A DNA stretch of 64,000 nt, from assembly GCA_020249775.1 (NCBI GenBank), contig JADCFA010000003.1:62001-126000 (forward strand), written 5' to 3'. Shown piece after piece: positions 42,556 through 51,112 of the stretch; positions within the stretch are counted from its first letter, which is position 1, and every line of letters starts with the position of its first letter. The position numbers were made by a program, and so were the translations under genes. This stretch comes from Roseomonas sp. GTDB lineage: Bacteria; Pseudomonadota; Alphaproteobacteria; Acetobacterales; Acetobacteraceae. The notes beneath the pieces were generated by a model, which saw only the letters and a list, made by a program, of their open reading frames with translations, searched no databases and was not told the DNA's origin.

Positions 42556-43245
42556 ATGGAATTCGTTGATCTCAGCCGTGAAATCTTTCACCGCACCCAA
42601 ACGCATCCAAGCCATCCGCCTGTGGTGATGACGGTCTGGGGTGATCATTCCGAAAAGAAAGTTGCTGGCAATACGGTTTTCTCCAGCAAGGCGCTCTATT
42701 TTTCCTTGTCGGATCACGCTGGCACGCATGTGGATGCGCCGGTGCATTTCGATCCGCGGCCTGGTGCGCTTTCGGTCGAGCAAATGCCACTCGAGAAATT
42801 CTACACCAGCGCAATTTGTCTTGACCTTTCCCATGTGCCGCTGAAGCACGCGATAACAGTCAAGGAAATGGAGGCAGCACTCGCCGCATCCGGGCAGGAA
42901 ATCCGCAAGGGCGATACCGTGCTGATCTGGATGGCGACGAATGAAAGGCTGCTCGGCAAGCCTGGCTATTTGCATGATTTTCCGGGCCTTGCCCTTGAAT
43001 CCGTCCATTGGCTTGCGGATCGCGGCATTGGCATGTTTGGCGTGGAGGCGATCAGCCCCGCGCCGGAAGGTGAGTTGAATTTCCAGGCCCATATGGCCTG
43101 CGCGGAACGTGGCATTACGCATATGGAATGCCTCGCCAATCTGGATAAGCTGATTGGCCGTGGGCGCTTCACCTTTATCGGCTTTCCGCTGAAAATCCGG
43201 GGCGGCACGGCAAGCCCCATCCGTGCCGTGGCCATGTTCCCATGA
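42556..43245 (+). CDS. Cyclase family protein (kynurenine formamidase-like fold)
   Basis: A 229-residue metal-dependent hydrolase of the cyclase superfamily. The metal site HAGTHVDAPVHF (about residues 55-66) is intact, with later GVEAISPAPEGE and GLALESVHWLADRGIGMFGV. Members hydrolyse N-formylkynurenine, lactones or isatin. No kynureninase gene is close, so kynurenine breakdown is not supported. It follows the dehydrogenase by 26 bp and is convergent with the enoyl-CoA hydratase gene. Confidence 0.9.
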   Translation: MEFVDLSREIFHRTQTHPSHPPVVMTVWGDHSEKKVAGNTVFSSKALYFSLSDHAGTHVDAPVHFDPRPGALSVEQMPLEKFYTSAICLDLSHVPLKHAITVKEMEAALAASGQEIRKGDTVLIWMATNERLLGKPGYLHDFPGLALESVHWLADRGIGMFGVEAISPAPEGELNFQAHMACAERGITHMECLANLDKLIGRGRFTFIGFPLKIRGGTASPIRAVAMFP

Positions 43246-43256
43246 AGCTTGAGTGC

Positions 43257-43997
43257 TCAGCGCCCGCGAAAACGCGGCGGGCGCTTTTCGCGAAAGGCGG
43301 CCTTGCCTTCGGCGAAATCCTCTGAAGCGCGAATGGCGCCCATGCGCTGGCCATGGATCGCCATTTGTTCCGAAGGACCGCGCGGCAGGATTTCCTCGGT
43401 CACCATGCGCTTCAATTCCGCGACAACCATGGGCGCCATGCCGGTCAGTTCCAAAGCCCAAGCCTTGGCAGTTTCCAACGCCTTGCCGTCCTCCACCACC
43501 TCATTCACCAGCCCGATGGACGCGGCGCGATCCGCATCCACGGTGCGGCAGAGCAGCATGATTTCCATTGCGATCTTATGCGGAATGCGACTGACCAGGC
43601 CGGCGATCATGCCACCGGTCAAGCCAAGCTTTGCTTCCGGATAGTAGAATTTTGCGCTTTTGCCGCAGACCAGCAGATCGGCCATCATGGCGAGAACAAT
43701 GCCGCCGCCCACGCACCAGCCTTCAACTGCGCAAATCACGGGCTTGAGCGGCCGATAGCCGACACTTGGAATGGTGCGCCACAGCTCGGGAGGGTCAGAG
43801 ACATCCGCGCCAAAGGTAAAGGCGCGCGTCCCGGCCGCGGTGATGATCGCGCAACGCAAATCATCGCGCGCTTCAAATTCGCGCATGGCGGCTTGCACTG
43901 CCTCACCCATTGGTTTGCTGATGGCATTGCCCTTGGCAGGATTGTTCAGCGTGACAATGCGGATCGGGCCTTCATCGGTGACAGTTACAGGTTCCAT
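43257..43997 (-). CDS. Enoyl-CoA hydratase/isomerase family protein
   Basis: A 246-residue crotonase-fold protein. It has the oxyanion-hole regions AGTRAFTFGADVSD and CAVEGWCVGGGIVLAMMADL, and LGLTGGMIAGLVSRIPHKI. The catalytic Glu positions of classical enoyl-CoA hydratase are not obviously conserved (the second is replaced around the PEAKLGLTGG segment), so it may be an isomerase, dehalogenase or racemase-type member. Two nucleotides separate it from the Bug-protein gene upstream, so the two are an operon. Confidence 0.9.
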   Translation of the reverse strand: MEPVTVTDEGPIRIVTLNNPAKGNAISKPMGEAVQAAMREFEARDDLRCAIITAAGTRAFTFGADVSDPPELWRTIPSVGYRPLKPVICAVEGWCVGGGIVLAMMADLLVCGKSAKFYYPEAKLGLTGGMIAGLVSRIPHKIAMEIMLLCRTVDADRAASIGLVNEVVEDGKALETAKAWALELTGMAPMVVAELKRMVTEEILPRGPSEQMAIHGQRMGAIRASEDFAEGKAAFREKRPPRFRGR

Positions 43998-43998
43998 G

Positions 43999-44952
43999 TC
44001 AGTTCACTTTCGCTCCTGTTCTTTCGATCACACCTTGAAAGATGGCGCGATCTTCGCGGATGCGCCGGGTGAAGGCATCGCCGGTTTCAAAAGCGGGCCG
44101 CAGCCCGCCAATTGCCATGCCGGAGGCAACCGCCGGCGCGCGCAGCGATTCTTCCAAGCTGGCTGAAATGCGCGCTTGAATGTCAGGGGGCGTGCCCGCA
44201 GGCGCAGCGATGCCGAACCAAGACATGGCGCCGCGTTCCGCCAAGCCCAATTCCATCAACGTCGGCACATCCTTGAATTCCTCATGCCGCCGATCACCAA
44301 AACTCGCCAGCGCAATCAGCCGGCCATCACGCACTCCAGGCAGCGCGGCTGGGTCACAGATCATCTGAATCCGTCCGGCCAGTAGATCAATGAAGGATTG
44401 GCCGGAACCACGATAGGGCACGTGTTCAAGCTTGATGCCCGCAGCCTCAGCGAAGATTTCACATTGCAGCTGCGTGATCGTGCCATTGCCGGCGGAGCCA
44501 AAACGGAATTCACCGGGCCTTTGCTTGGCGAGTGCCACCAGATCGCGGATATGCCGCGCGGGAACAGAGGGATGAATGATGACAAAAGCATCGGAAGCCG
44601 CCACGCGCGCAATGGGCACAAAGGCGCGATCCACATCATAGGGAAGCTGCATCATATGCGGGCTGATGGTGAAAATCGCCGTCGGAAAAAGCAGCAGCGT
44701 ATGGCCATCGGGCCGCGCACGCGCCACCAGATCAGCGCCGATCGTGCCCCCTGCCCCGCCGCGATTTTCAATCACCACAGCCTGGCCCAGCACCTTGCCC
44801 CATTCCTGCACCAAAGGCCGCGCGACATTATCCGTGCTGCCGCCTGGCGGGTAGGGCACAATCAAGCTGATGGGCCGATTGGGCCAGGCGGTTTGCGCGA
44901 AAGCCAAGGCCGGCCATACCAGCCAGGACAGCAGCCAAAGCAAGCGTAACAT
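43999..44952 (-). CDS. Tripartite tricarboxylate transporter substrate-binding protein (Bug family)
   Basis: A 317-residue periplasmic protein with a signal peptide (LRLLWLLSWLVWPALAFAQT) and the typical WPNRPISLIVPYPPGGSTDN, VVIENRGGAGGTIGADLVAR and ARPDGHTLLLFPTA. It lies between the MBL-hydrolase gene (3 nt upstream) and the enoyl-CoA hydratase gene (1 nt downstream). It is the second orphan Bug protein in the window, again without TctA/TctB. The ligand is probably an aromatic or organic acid; the operon partners suggest a CoA-dependent degradation route. Confidence 0.93.
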   Translation of the reverse strand: MLRLLWLLSWLVWPALAFAQTAWPNRPISLIVPYPPGGSTDNVARPLVQEWGKVLGQAVVIENRGGAGGTIGADLVARARPDGHTLLLFPTAIFTISPHMMQLPYDVDRAFVPIARVAASDAFVIIHPSVPARHIRDLVALAKQRPGEFRFGSAGNGTITQLQCEIFAEAAGIKLEHVPYRGSGQSFIDLLAGRIQMICDPAALPGVRDGRLIALASFGDRRHEEFKDVPTLMELGLAERGAMSWFGIAAPAGTPPDIQARISASLEESLRAPAVASGMAIGGLRPAFETGDAFTRRIREDRAIFQGVIERTGAKVN

Positions 44953-44955
44953 GGC

Positions 44956-45828
44956 TCAATCCACCGCTTCAGCGCGGAACCCATTACCCCAGCGCTTGAT
45001 CCGCCCGCGCGATGGCGAAGGGAAATGTCCAAAGCAGAGAATGGTGGCGGTATCACAGGCGCATTCCATCACGCGTCGCCTGGTGGCCGCCGCCTGCGCG
45101 GGATCACTATCGGCACGCATGGAAATTTCCGGATAGCGCGCTTGCAGGGGCGAATGGATCAAATCCCCGGTTGCCAGCGCATCAGCGCCCTTTTTGCCAA
45201 GCCGCACCGCCACATGATCCGGCGTATGACCCGGTGTTGACTCCAGCTTCACCAGATCATTCATTTGATAGTCATTACTCACGAAATCCACGCGGCCCGC
45301 TTCCACCACGGGCAAGACACTATCAGCGAAAACCGGCGAGGCCGCCTTGGCGTGTTCCCTTTCCCAATGGGCATATTCTTCCTTGGCGAAAAGATAGCGC
45401 GCCTTGGGAAAGCTCGGCACCCAGCGCCCATCCTCAAGCCGCGTATTCCAGCCAACATGATCCACATGCAAATGCGTGCACATGACGAAATCAATATCAC
45501 CAACGCCAAGCCCTAGCGCGGCAAGGTTGCGCATATAGGTCTCGCTCTTCATCTGGTGCCAAAAGGGATGGTTTGGCCGCGTCTTGTCATTGCCGACACA
45601 GGTATCAATCAGGATGTTTTGATGCGGCGTGCGCACCACCCAGGATTGGATGCAGAGCATCAGCTTGCCCGTCTCGGGATCCAGTGCCTTGGGTTCCAGC
45701 CATTCCCGATTTTCGGCCAGCAATTCCGGCGTGAGCGTCGGGAAGAAGGTCAGCGGGTCGAAGATAGGTCTTTCTTCCTCGACAACCCGTTGAATCGTCA
45801 GCTCACCGAGCTGAAAACCTTTATCCAT
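44956..45828 (-). CDS. MBL-fold metallo-hydrolase
   Basis: A 290-residue metallo-beta-lactamase-fold hydrolase. The metal motif is complete: DFVMCTHLHVDHVGWNTRL (HxHxDH), LESTPGHTPDHVAVRLG and ATGDLIHSPLQARYPE. It resembles quorum-quenching-lactonase or N-acyl hydrolase type members with ILIDTCVGNDK ahead of the metal site. First gene of a three-gene operon with the Bug protein and the enoyl-CoA hydratase. Divergent from the Baeyer-Villiger monooxygenase gene across 110 bp. A lactonase that opens a product of that monooxygenase is a possible but untested link. Confidence 0.92.
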   Translation of the reverse strand: MDKGFQLGELTIQRVVEEERPIFDPLTFFPTLTPELLAENREWLEPKALDPETGKLMLCIQSWVVRTPHQNILIDTCVGNDKTRPNHPFWHQMKSETYMRNLAALGLGVGDIDFVMCTHLHVDHVGWNTRLEDGRWVPSFPKARYLFAKEEYAHWEREHAKAASPVFADSVLPVVEAGRVDFVSNDYQMNDLVKLESTPGHTPDHVAVRLGKKGADALATGDLIHSPLQARYPEISMRADSDPAQAAATRRRVMECACDTATILCFGHFPSPSRGRIKRWGNGFRAEAVD

Positions 45829-45938
45829 GGACTTTCCCCTTCACGTAATTGCGGTAGCATAGCGCGGCTGGCCGGCGTTGACAGTCCCGGCGGAAGGCTT
45901 TCCGCTGGCCCCTGGAAGACAGGCCTTGGAGGAGGAAC

Positions 45939-47564
45939 ATGGCACAGGAACATCATGGCGCTGTCATTGTAGGCGCCGGCTTTGCCGGGCTTTATCTGCT
46001 GCATCGCCTGCGCGGCTTGGGTATCTCCGCGATTTGCCTGGAAGCCGCGGATGATGTGGGTGGCACCTGGTATTGGAACCGCTATCCCGGCGCGCGCTGC
46101 GATGTGGAAAGCATGCAATATTCCTTTTCCTTCTCTGAGGAATTGCAGCAGGAATGGCGCTGGTCTGAACGTTTTGCCGCACAGCCTGAAATCCTTGCCT
46201 ATGCGCGCCATGTTGCGGAACGCTTCGATCTGCGCCGCGATGTCCGCTTCGAAACCCGCGTGACCGATGCCGCCTGGGATGATGCGGCCGGGCTTTGGCG
46301 CATTGCGACCAACCGCGGGAAAAAGCTCACCGCGCGCTATTTCTTCATGGCGACAGGCTGCCTTTCCGCGGCCCGGCTGCCCGATATTCCGGGCATTGCC
46401 GATTTCAAGGGAAGGCAATTCCATACCGGCTATTGGCCGCATCACAAGGTGGATTTCTCCGGCCGGCGGGTGGCCGTGATCGGCACCGGGTCTTCCGCCA
46501 TTCAATCCATCCCCGTGATTGCGGAACAGGCTGCGCAGCTCACGGTTTTTCAGCGCACGCCGAATTTCAGCATCCCATCGCGCAATCGCCCAATGGATGA
46601 TGAGTATGAGCAAAGCTGGAAGGGCGATTACGCCAATCTCCGGCAAAAGGCGCGCATGATGCGCACCGGCATCCTTTACGGCCTGAGCGATACGCCTGCG
46701 ATGTCGGTCAGCGCCGAGGAACGGAAGGCCGAGTATGAAAAGCGCTGGGCCGTGGGCGGCACGGCCTTCATGGGTTCCTTCCGCGACCTGCTGCTTGATC
46801 AGGCCGCCAATGACACGGCGGCGGATTTTGTGCGCGGCAAGATTCGCGAAACCGTGAAGGACCCAGCCACAGCCGAAAAACTCTGCCCGCGCAATCACCC
46901 GATCGGCACTAAGCGCATCTGCGTGGATACGCATTATTACGAGACTTATAATCGCCCCAATGTCACGCTGATAGACATCAACGAAGCGCCGATCACGCGC
47001 ATTACCGCAACCGGTATTGAAGCGGGCGGGGCCCTGCATGAATTCGACGATATTGTTTTCGCGACCGGCTTTGATGCCATGACAGGCGCGCTGCTTGGTG
47101 TGGATATCAAGGGTCGCGCGGGTGAAAGCCTCAACGCGAAATGGGAAGCCGGGCCGCGCAGCTTGCTTGGCATCATGACGGCAGGTTTTCCGAACATGTT
47201 CATGATCACGGGTCCGGGAAGCCCTTCGGTCCTCAGCAATATGATCGTTTCCATCGAACAGCATGTGGATTGGATCATGGATTGCCTGGCGCAGATGCAG
47301 GCCAAGGGTCAGGTCTCCATCGAAGCCGATCGCAGCGCAGAAGACGCCTGGGTAGAGGAAGTGAATAAGGTCGCGCATCGCACGCTCTATCCGCGTGCGG
47401 CGTCCTGGTACATGGGTGCCAATGTGCCGGGCAAACCAAGGCTATTCATGCCCTATGTGGGCGGTGTTGGAAATTATCGTGTGCTCTGCGATGAAATCGC
47501 TGCCGATGGCTATCGTGGCTTTCATTTTGGTGGCGCGGAACGCCCGGCAGCGGCAGCGGAATAA
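45939..47564 (+). CDS. Type I Baeyer-Villiger monooxygenase
   Basis: A 541-residue FAD/NADPH monooxygenase that inserts oxygen next to a ketone to make an ester or lactone. It has the FAD motif VIVGAGFAGLYLLHRL (about residues 7-22), the BVMO fingerprint FKGRQFHTGYWP (about 156-167), the NADPH motif VAVIGTGSSAIQSIPVIAEQ, and a late GPGSPSVLSNMIVSIEQHVD. The fingerprint separates it from flavin-containing monooxygenases. GGAGGAGGAAC precedes the ATG. The esterase gene 11 nt downstream would hydrolyse the ester product, so the two form a ketone degradation unit. The natural substrate is unknown; length fits cyclohexanone-type members. Confidence 0.93.
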   Translation: MAQEHHGAVIVGAGFAGLYLLHRLRGLGISAICLEAADDVGGTWYWNRYPGARCDVESMQYSFSFSEELQQEWRWSERFAAQPEILAYARHVAERFDLRRDVRFETRVTDAAWDDAAGLWRIATNRGKKLTARYFFMATGCLSAARLPDIPGIADFKGRQFHTGYWPHHKVDFSGRRVAVIGTGSSAIQSIPVIAEQAAQLTVFQRTPNFSIPSRNRPMDDEYEQSWKGDYANLRQKARMMRTGILYGLSDTPAMSVSAEERKAEYEKRWAVGGTAFMGSFRDLLLDQAANDTAADFVRGKIRETVKDPATAEKLCPRNHPIGTKRICVDTHYYETYNRPNVTLIDINEAPITRITATGIEAGGALHEFDDIVFATGFDAMTGALLGVDIKGRAGESLNAKWEAGPRSLLGIMTAGFPNMFMITGPGSPSVLSNMIVSIEQHVDWIMDCLAQMQAKGQVSIEADRSAEDAWVEEVNKVAHRTLYPRAASWYMGANVPGKPRLFMPYVGGVGNYRVLCDEIAADGYRGFHFGGAERPAAAAE

Positions 47565-47575
47565 GGGGAAGCCAG

Positions 47576-48520
47576 ATGACACTTGATGCAGGCGCACAAC
47601 ATGTTCTCAACCTGATCAAGGAAGCCAAGCGCCCGGCCTTCAATACGCTTACCCCCGCCGAAGCGCGAGAGGTTTCCGCCGCTTCCCGCCGCGTGATGCA
47701 GCCTGACCCGCCTGAAGTTGCTTTGGTGGAAGACCTTAAATGCCCGGGCCCTGCGGGCAGAATACGCTTGCGCCGCTATCGCGGCATTGGCACGGATTCT
47801 GATGCTGCGCTGCCTTGCCTTGTCTATATGCATGGTGGCGGTTGGGTGATTGGTGATTTGGACAGCCATGATCAGCTATGTCGGCGGCTTGCGAATCTCA
47901 CGCAGGCTTGCGTCATTGCGATTGACTATCGCCTTGCTCCGGAACATCGCTACCCGGCAGCGGTCGAGGATTCCGCCGCGGCCTATGGCTATATTTGCCG
48001 CCAGGCGAAGCGCCTTCGCATAGACCGAACCCGCATTGCGGTGGGTGGCGATAGCGCGGGTGGCAATCTTGCCGCAGTGCTGGCGCTGATGGCACTGCAT
48101 GGTGATTTGCCCATGCCGGATTATCAGATCTTGTTCTATCCGGTCACCGATATGGCCGGCAACCCGCCATCCTATGATCGCTTCACCGAAGGCTTGGTGC
48201 TGACGCGCGATGTCATGAAGTGGTTCATTGCGCATTATCTCGGGCCCCATGAAAAGGGCATTGATTGGCGCGCTTCACCCCTGCGCGCGCCCTCGCTCAA
48301 GGGCCTGCCGCCAACCTTTCTGATGACAGCGGGCATTGATCCCCTGGTGGATGAGGGCATTGCCTATGCCAAGCGGCTGGATGGGGAAGGGGTGAATGTC
48401 ACGCATCTGCATGTTGCGGATCAGATCCATGCCTGCCTGACCATGGGGCGCTTCATTCCGAAATCCGATTTGGTGCTGCAACATGCCGCCGCCAGCCTGC
48501 GCGCGCATTGGGGGATATGA
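47576..48520 (+). CDS. Alpha/beta hydrolase, HSL-type (family IV) esterase
   Basis: A 314-residue esterase. The oxyanion-hole motif is MHGGGWVIGDLDSHDQLCRR, the nucleophile elbow is GGDSAGGNLAAVLALMALHG (Ser about residue 158), and the Asp/His partners are in TAGIDPLVDEGIAYAKRL and VADQIHACLTMG. It lacks a signal peptide, so it acts in the cytoplasm. Directly behind the Baeyer-Villiger monooxygenase gene and probably co-transcribed, it is expected to cleave the ester or lactone that enzyme makes. Confidence 0.93.
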   Translation: MTLDAGAQHVLNLIKEAKRPAFNTLTPAEAREVSAASRRVMQPDPPEVALVEDLKCPGPAGRIRLRRYRGIGTDSDAALPCLVYMHGGGWVIGDLDSHDQLCRRLANLTQACVIAIDYRLAPEHRYPAAVEDSAAAYGYICRQAKRLRIDRTRIAVGGDSAGGNLAAVLALMALHGDLPMPDYQILFYPVTDMAGNPPSYDRFTEGLVLTRDVMKWFIAHYLGPHEKGIDWRASPLRAPSLKGLPPTFLMTAGIDPLVDEGIAYAKRLDGEGVNVTHLHVADQIHACLTMGRFIPKSDLVLQHAAASLRAHWGI

Positions 48521-48521
48521 T

Positions 48522-49439
48522 CTACCGTTTCACGCCGAGCTGCATTTCACGATACCAAATATAAAGCCCCGCACCCACCAGGATCAGGATGCCGAGGAAA
48601 TCCCAGGCATCCGGCATTTCCGCCCAGATCAGCGCGCCAAGCGCCGTGGTCCAGATGATCGCTGAATATTCGAAGGGTGCGAGCAAGGATGCCTCCCCCT
48701 TCCGATAGGCATCCGTCATCATGATTTGTGCAATCGCGGAAACCAGGCCGATTCCCGCCAGCAGCGCCCATTGTGTTGGGCTTGGCCAGACCCAAACGGG
48801 GATCATCACAATGCCGGCCAGCACAGCGGAGAAAAACGCGAACCAAAACACAATGGCCACACCGCTTTCGCCGGCCTCACCCATTTTCCGGATGGTGATC
48901 ATGGCAAGCGCCCAGGCCAAAGCGCCCAAAAGGCAAAGCCCAAGCGCCAGCCATTGCGTATCCGTGATGCCCTGTTCGGGCCGCACCATCAGCAGCACGC
49001 CACAAAAGCCAACCAGCACCGCAAGCCAGCGGCGCCAGCCCACCTTCTCGCCAAGGATCGGAATGGCAAGCAGGGTCAGAAACAGCGGCATGGTGAAGCC
49101 AAGTGCCGTCACCGTCACCAGCGGCAGATGGACATAGCCATAGAAGGAACCGACCATTCCCATCATGCCAAAAATCATGCGCAGCACATGGCTGCCGGGA
49201 TTGCGCATGCGCAGTGCCGCCAGGCCGCCAGCGCCGATCACCACCGGCAAAAGCGGAAACAGGGCGAAGAAATTGCGGAAGAAAATCACCTCCGCCACCG
49301 GAATACCGGTGCCGATGGTCTTGGCAAAAGCGGCCGAGATGGAAAAGCTCGCCGCCGCCAGAACAACCAGAATGACGCCACGGCGGCGCGCGCGCCGGGT
49401 CCGGACGGGATCGGGGGCTAGGGAATCGTTTTGTTGCAT
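48522..49439 (-). CDS. DMT-family transporter (EamA)
   Basis: A 305-residue inner-membrane protein with two EamA repeats and about ten membrane segments (GVILVVLAAASFSISAAFAK, VTALGFTMPLFLTLLAIPIL, ALGALIWAEMPDAWDFLG). The HLPLVTVTALGFTMPLFL stretch resembles riboflavin/S-adenosylmethionine-type EamA carriers. Substrate unknown. Convergent with the esterase gene, whose stop is 1 nt away, and divergent from the alanyl-tRNA editing gene. Confidence 0.9.
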   Translation of the reverse strand: MQQNDSLAPDPVRTRRARRRGVILVVLAAASFSISAAFAKTIGTGIPVAEVIFFRNFFALFPLLPVVIGAGGLAALRMRNPGSHVLRMIFGMMGMVGSFYGYVHLPLVTVTALGFTMPLFLTLLAIPILGEKVGWRRWLAVLVGFCGVLLMVRPEQGITDTQWLALGLCLLGALAWALAMITIRKMGEAGESGVAIVFWFAFFSAVLAGIVMIPVWVWPSPTQWALLAGIGLVSAIAQIMMTDAYRKGEASLLAPFEYSAIIWTTALGALIWAEMPDAWDFLGILILVGAGLYIWYREMQLGVKR

Positions 49440-49545
49440 GCGACTGGCGGCTTAATTCTACCCCTAAACCGGCCCCAACGGCAGAGGTTTTGTTCCGCCG
49501 CTTTCTGGCCTAGCCTATCGCCTTCAAGCAACGCCCAGGAAACGC

Positions 49546-50265
49546 ATGACTGAATTGCTTTATCGCGAAGATGCCTATGCGCAGCAGATCAGCGCCAAGG
49601 TGCTTGCGGCTTCGGCCGAGGCGATCATCACGGACCGGACGAATTTCTACGCCCAGGCAGGCGGTCAGCCCGGCGATACTGGCCTTCTGCGCTGGCAGGG
49701 CGCGGAAGCGCGCATCGCCAATACCATCAAGGGGCCAGAAGATTCTGTCCTGCATGTGCCGGAAGCTGGCGCCGCCCTGCCGGAAGTGGGGGCGGAAGTC
49801 ACGCTTGCGCTCGATTGGCTGCGCCGCTTTCGCCTGATGCGCATGCACACCACGCTCCATTTGCTGTGCAGCCTGATCCCCGGCGCGGGGGTGACGGGCG
49901 GGCAAATCGGGCTTGAGAAATCGCGCCTTGATTTTGATTTGCCCGAGCCGCCGACGAAGGAAAGCCTGACCGAAGGGCTGAATGCGCTGATCGCCGCCAA
50001 TCATCCCATCACGCAGGAATGGATCACCGAAGCGGAACTTGATGCGAACCCCGGGCTTGTGCGCACGCTTTCCGTGCAGCCGCCGCGCGGCGCTGGGCGC
50101 ATTCGCCTGGTGCGTATTGGCAGCGCTGATGCGCCAATTGATCTGCAACCTTGTGGCGGGACGCATGTGCGCCATACGGGGGAGATCGGGCGTGTGGAGG
50201 TCACGAAAATCGAAAACAAGGGCAGGCAGAATCGCCGCGTTTCCCTGGTGCTGACGGAGGATTGA
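49546..50265 (+). CDS. alaX: Alanyl-tRNA editing protein (AlaX)
   Basis: A 239-residue free-standing homologue of the AlaRS editing domain, which removes serine or glycine from mischarged tRNA-Ala. It contains the zinc site HTTLHLL (about residue 103) and CGGTHVRHTGEIG near the C-terminus, plus TNFYAQAGGQPGDTGLL. Length and content fit AlaX-M type, with an N-terminal beta-barrel of the AlaRS kind. AGGAAACGC is a fair ribosome binding site. The sulfurtransferase gene follows by 3 nt, so the two share a transcript. Confidence 0.93.
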   Translation: MTELLYREDAYAQQISAKVLAASAEAIITDRTNFYAQAGGQPGDTGLLRWQGAEARIANTIKGPEDSVLHVPEAGAALPEVGAEVTLALDWLRRFRLMRMHTTLHLLCSLIPGAGVTGGQIGLEKSRLDFDLPEPPTKESLTEGLNALIAANHPITQEWITEAELDANPGLVRTLSVQPPRGAGRIRLVRIGSADAPIDLQPCGGTHVRHTGEIGRVEVTKIENKGRQNRRVSLVLTED

Positions 50266-50268
50266 TCC

Positions 50269-51111
50269 ATGCATGATCTGGTTTCAACCGAATGGCTGGC
50301 CGGGGCGCTTGGCGCGCCTGATCTCATGGTATTTGATGCGACCAAATACCTGCCCAATGAACCCTTTGATGACCTGACCAAATATCGCGAAGCGCATATT
50401 CCGGGCGCGCGTTTTTTCGATATTGATGTAGTGGCCGATCCCGACACCAATTTGCCGCATATGGCGCCAACGGCCGGTCGCTTCGCGCGGCTGATGGGTG
50501 AGATGGGCATCAGCAATGCGACGCGCGTGATCTTCTATGATCAAAAGGGTCTGCAATCCTCGGCGCGCGGTTGGTGGCTGATGAAGCTGTTCGGTCATGA
50601 AAAAGCGGCGGTGCTGGATGGTGGATTGCCGAAATGGTTGGCGGAAGGGCGCGCCACCGAAAGCGGCGATGCGAAACCCGCCGCGCCCAGCAGCTATACG
50701 CCGGATTTCCGCGCCGATCTGGTGAAAGGCATTGGCGATGTTAAGCGCATCATCGCGCATGGCGGCGCGCTGATTCTGGATGCGCGCGCCAAAGGCCGCT
50801 TTGATGGCACAGCGCCGGAACCGCGCCCGGGGCTGCCTTCTGGCCATATGCCAGGGGCGAAAAGCGTGCCCTTCAATGAATTGCTCAATGCCGATTTCAC
50901 CATGAAGGATCCGGCGGCGCTGCGTGCGCGTTTTGACGCGGCCGGTGCGGATGGCAGCAAGCCCGTTGTCACCAGCTGCGGCACGGGCGTTACTGCCTGC
51001 ATCCTGGCACTTGGTCTGAAACAGGCGGGGCTTGGTGATGCGGCGATTTACGATGGTTCCTGGACCGAATGGGCCGGCAGGCCCGAAACCCAAAAGGAAA
51101 AGAGTAGCTGA
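50269..51111 (+). CDS. sseA: 3-mercaptopyruvate-type sulfurtransferase (rhodanese)
   Basis: A 280-residue two-domain rhodanese. The N-terminal inactive domain holds YREAHIPGARFFDIDVVADP and VIFYDQKGLQSSARGWWLMK. The C-terminal domain has the active-site loop SCGTGVTACILALGL, whose CGxGVTAC form is typical of 3-mercaptopyruvate sulfurtransferase and not thiosulfate sulfurtransferase (CRKGVTA). It moves sulfur from mercaptopyruvate to cyanide or thiols. It lies in a row with the cystathionine beta-lyase gene (1 nt gap), consistent with sulfur amino-acid metabolism. Confidence 0.93.
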   Translation: MHDLVSTEWLAGALGAPDLMVFDATKYLPNEPFDDLTKYREAHIPGARFFDIDVVADPDTNLPHMAPTAGRFARLMGEMGISNATRVIFYDQKGLQSSARGWWLMKLFGHEKAAVLDGGLPKWLAEGRATESGDAKPAAPSSYTPDFRADLVKGIGDVKRIIAHGGALILDARAKGRFDGTAPEPRPGLPSGHMPGAKSVPFNELLNADFTMKDPAALRARFDAAGADGSKPVVTSCGTGVTACILALGLKQAGLGDAAIYDGSWTEWAGRPETQKEKSS

Positions 51112-51112
51112 T

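Noticed and set aside
45798-47378. 526-codon ORF antisense to the Baeyer-Villiger monooxygenase
   Set aside because: The plus-strand gene has complete family motifs; the antisense product is His/Arg/Gly-rich without any domain, typical of a GC-rich shadow frame.
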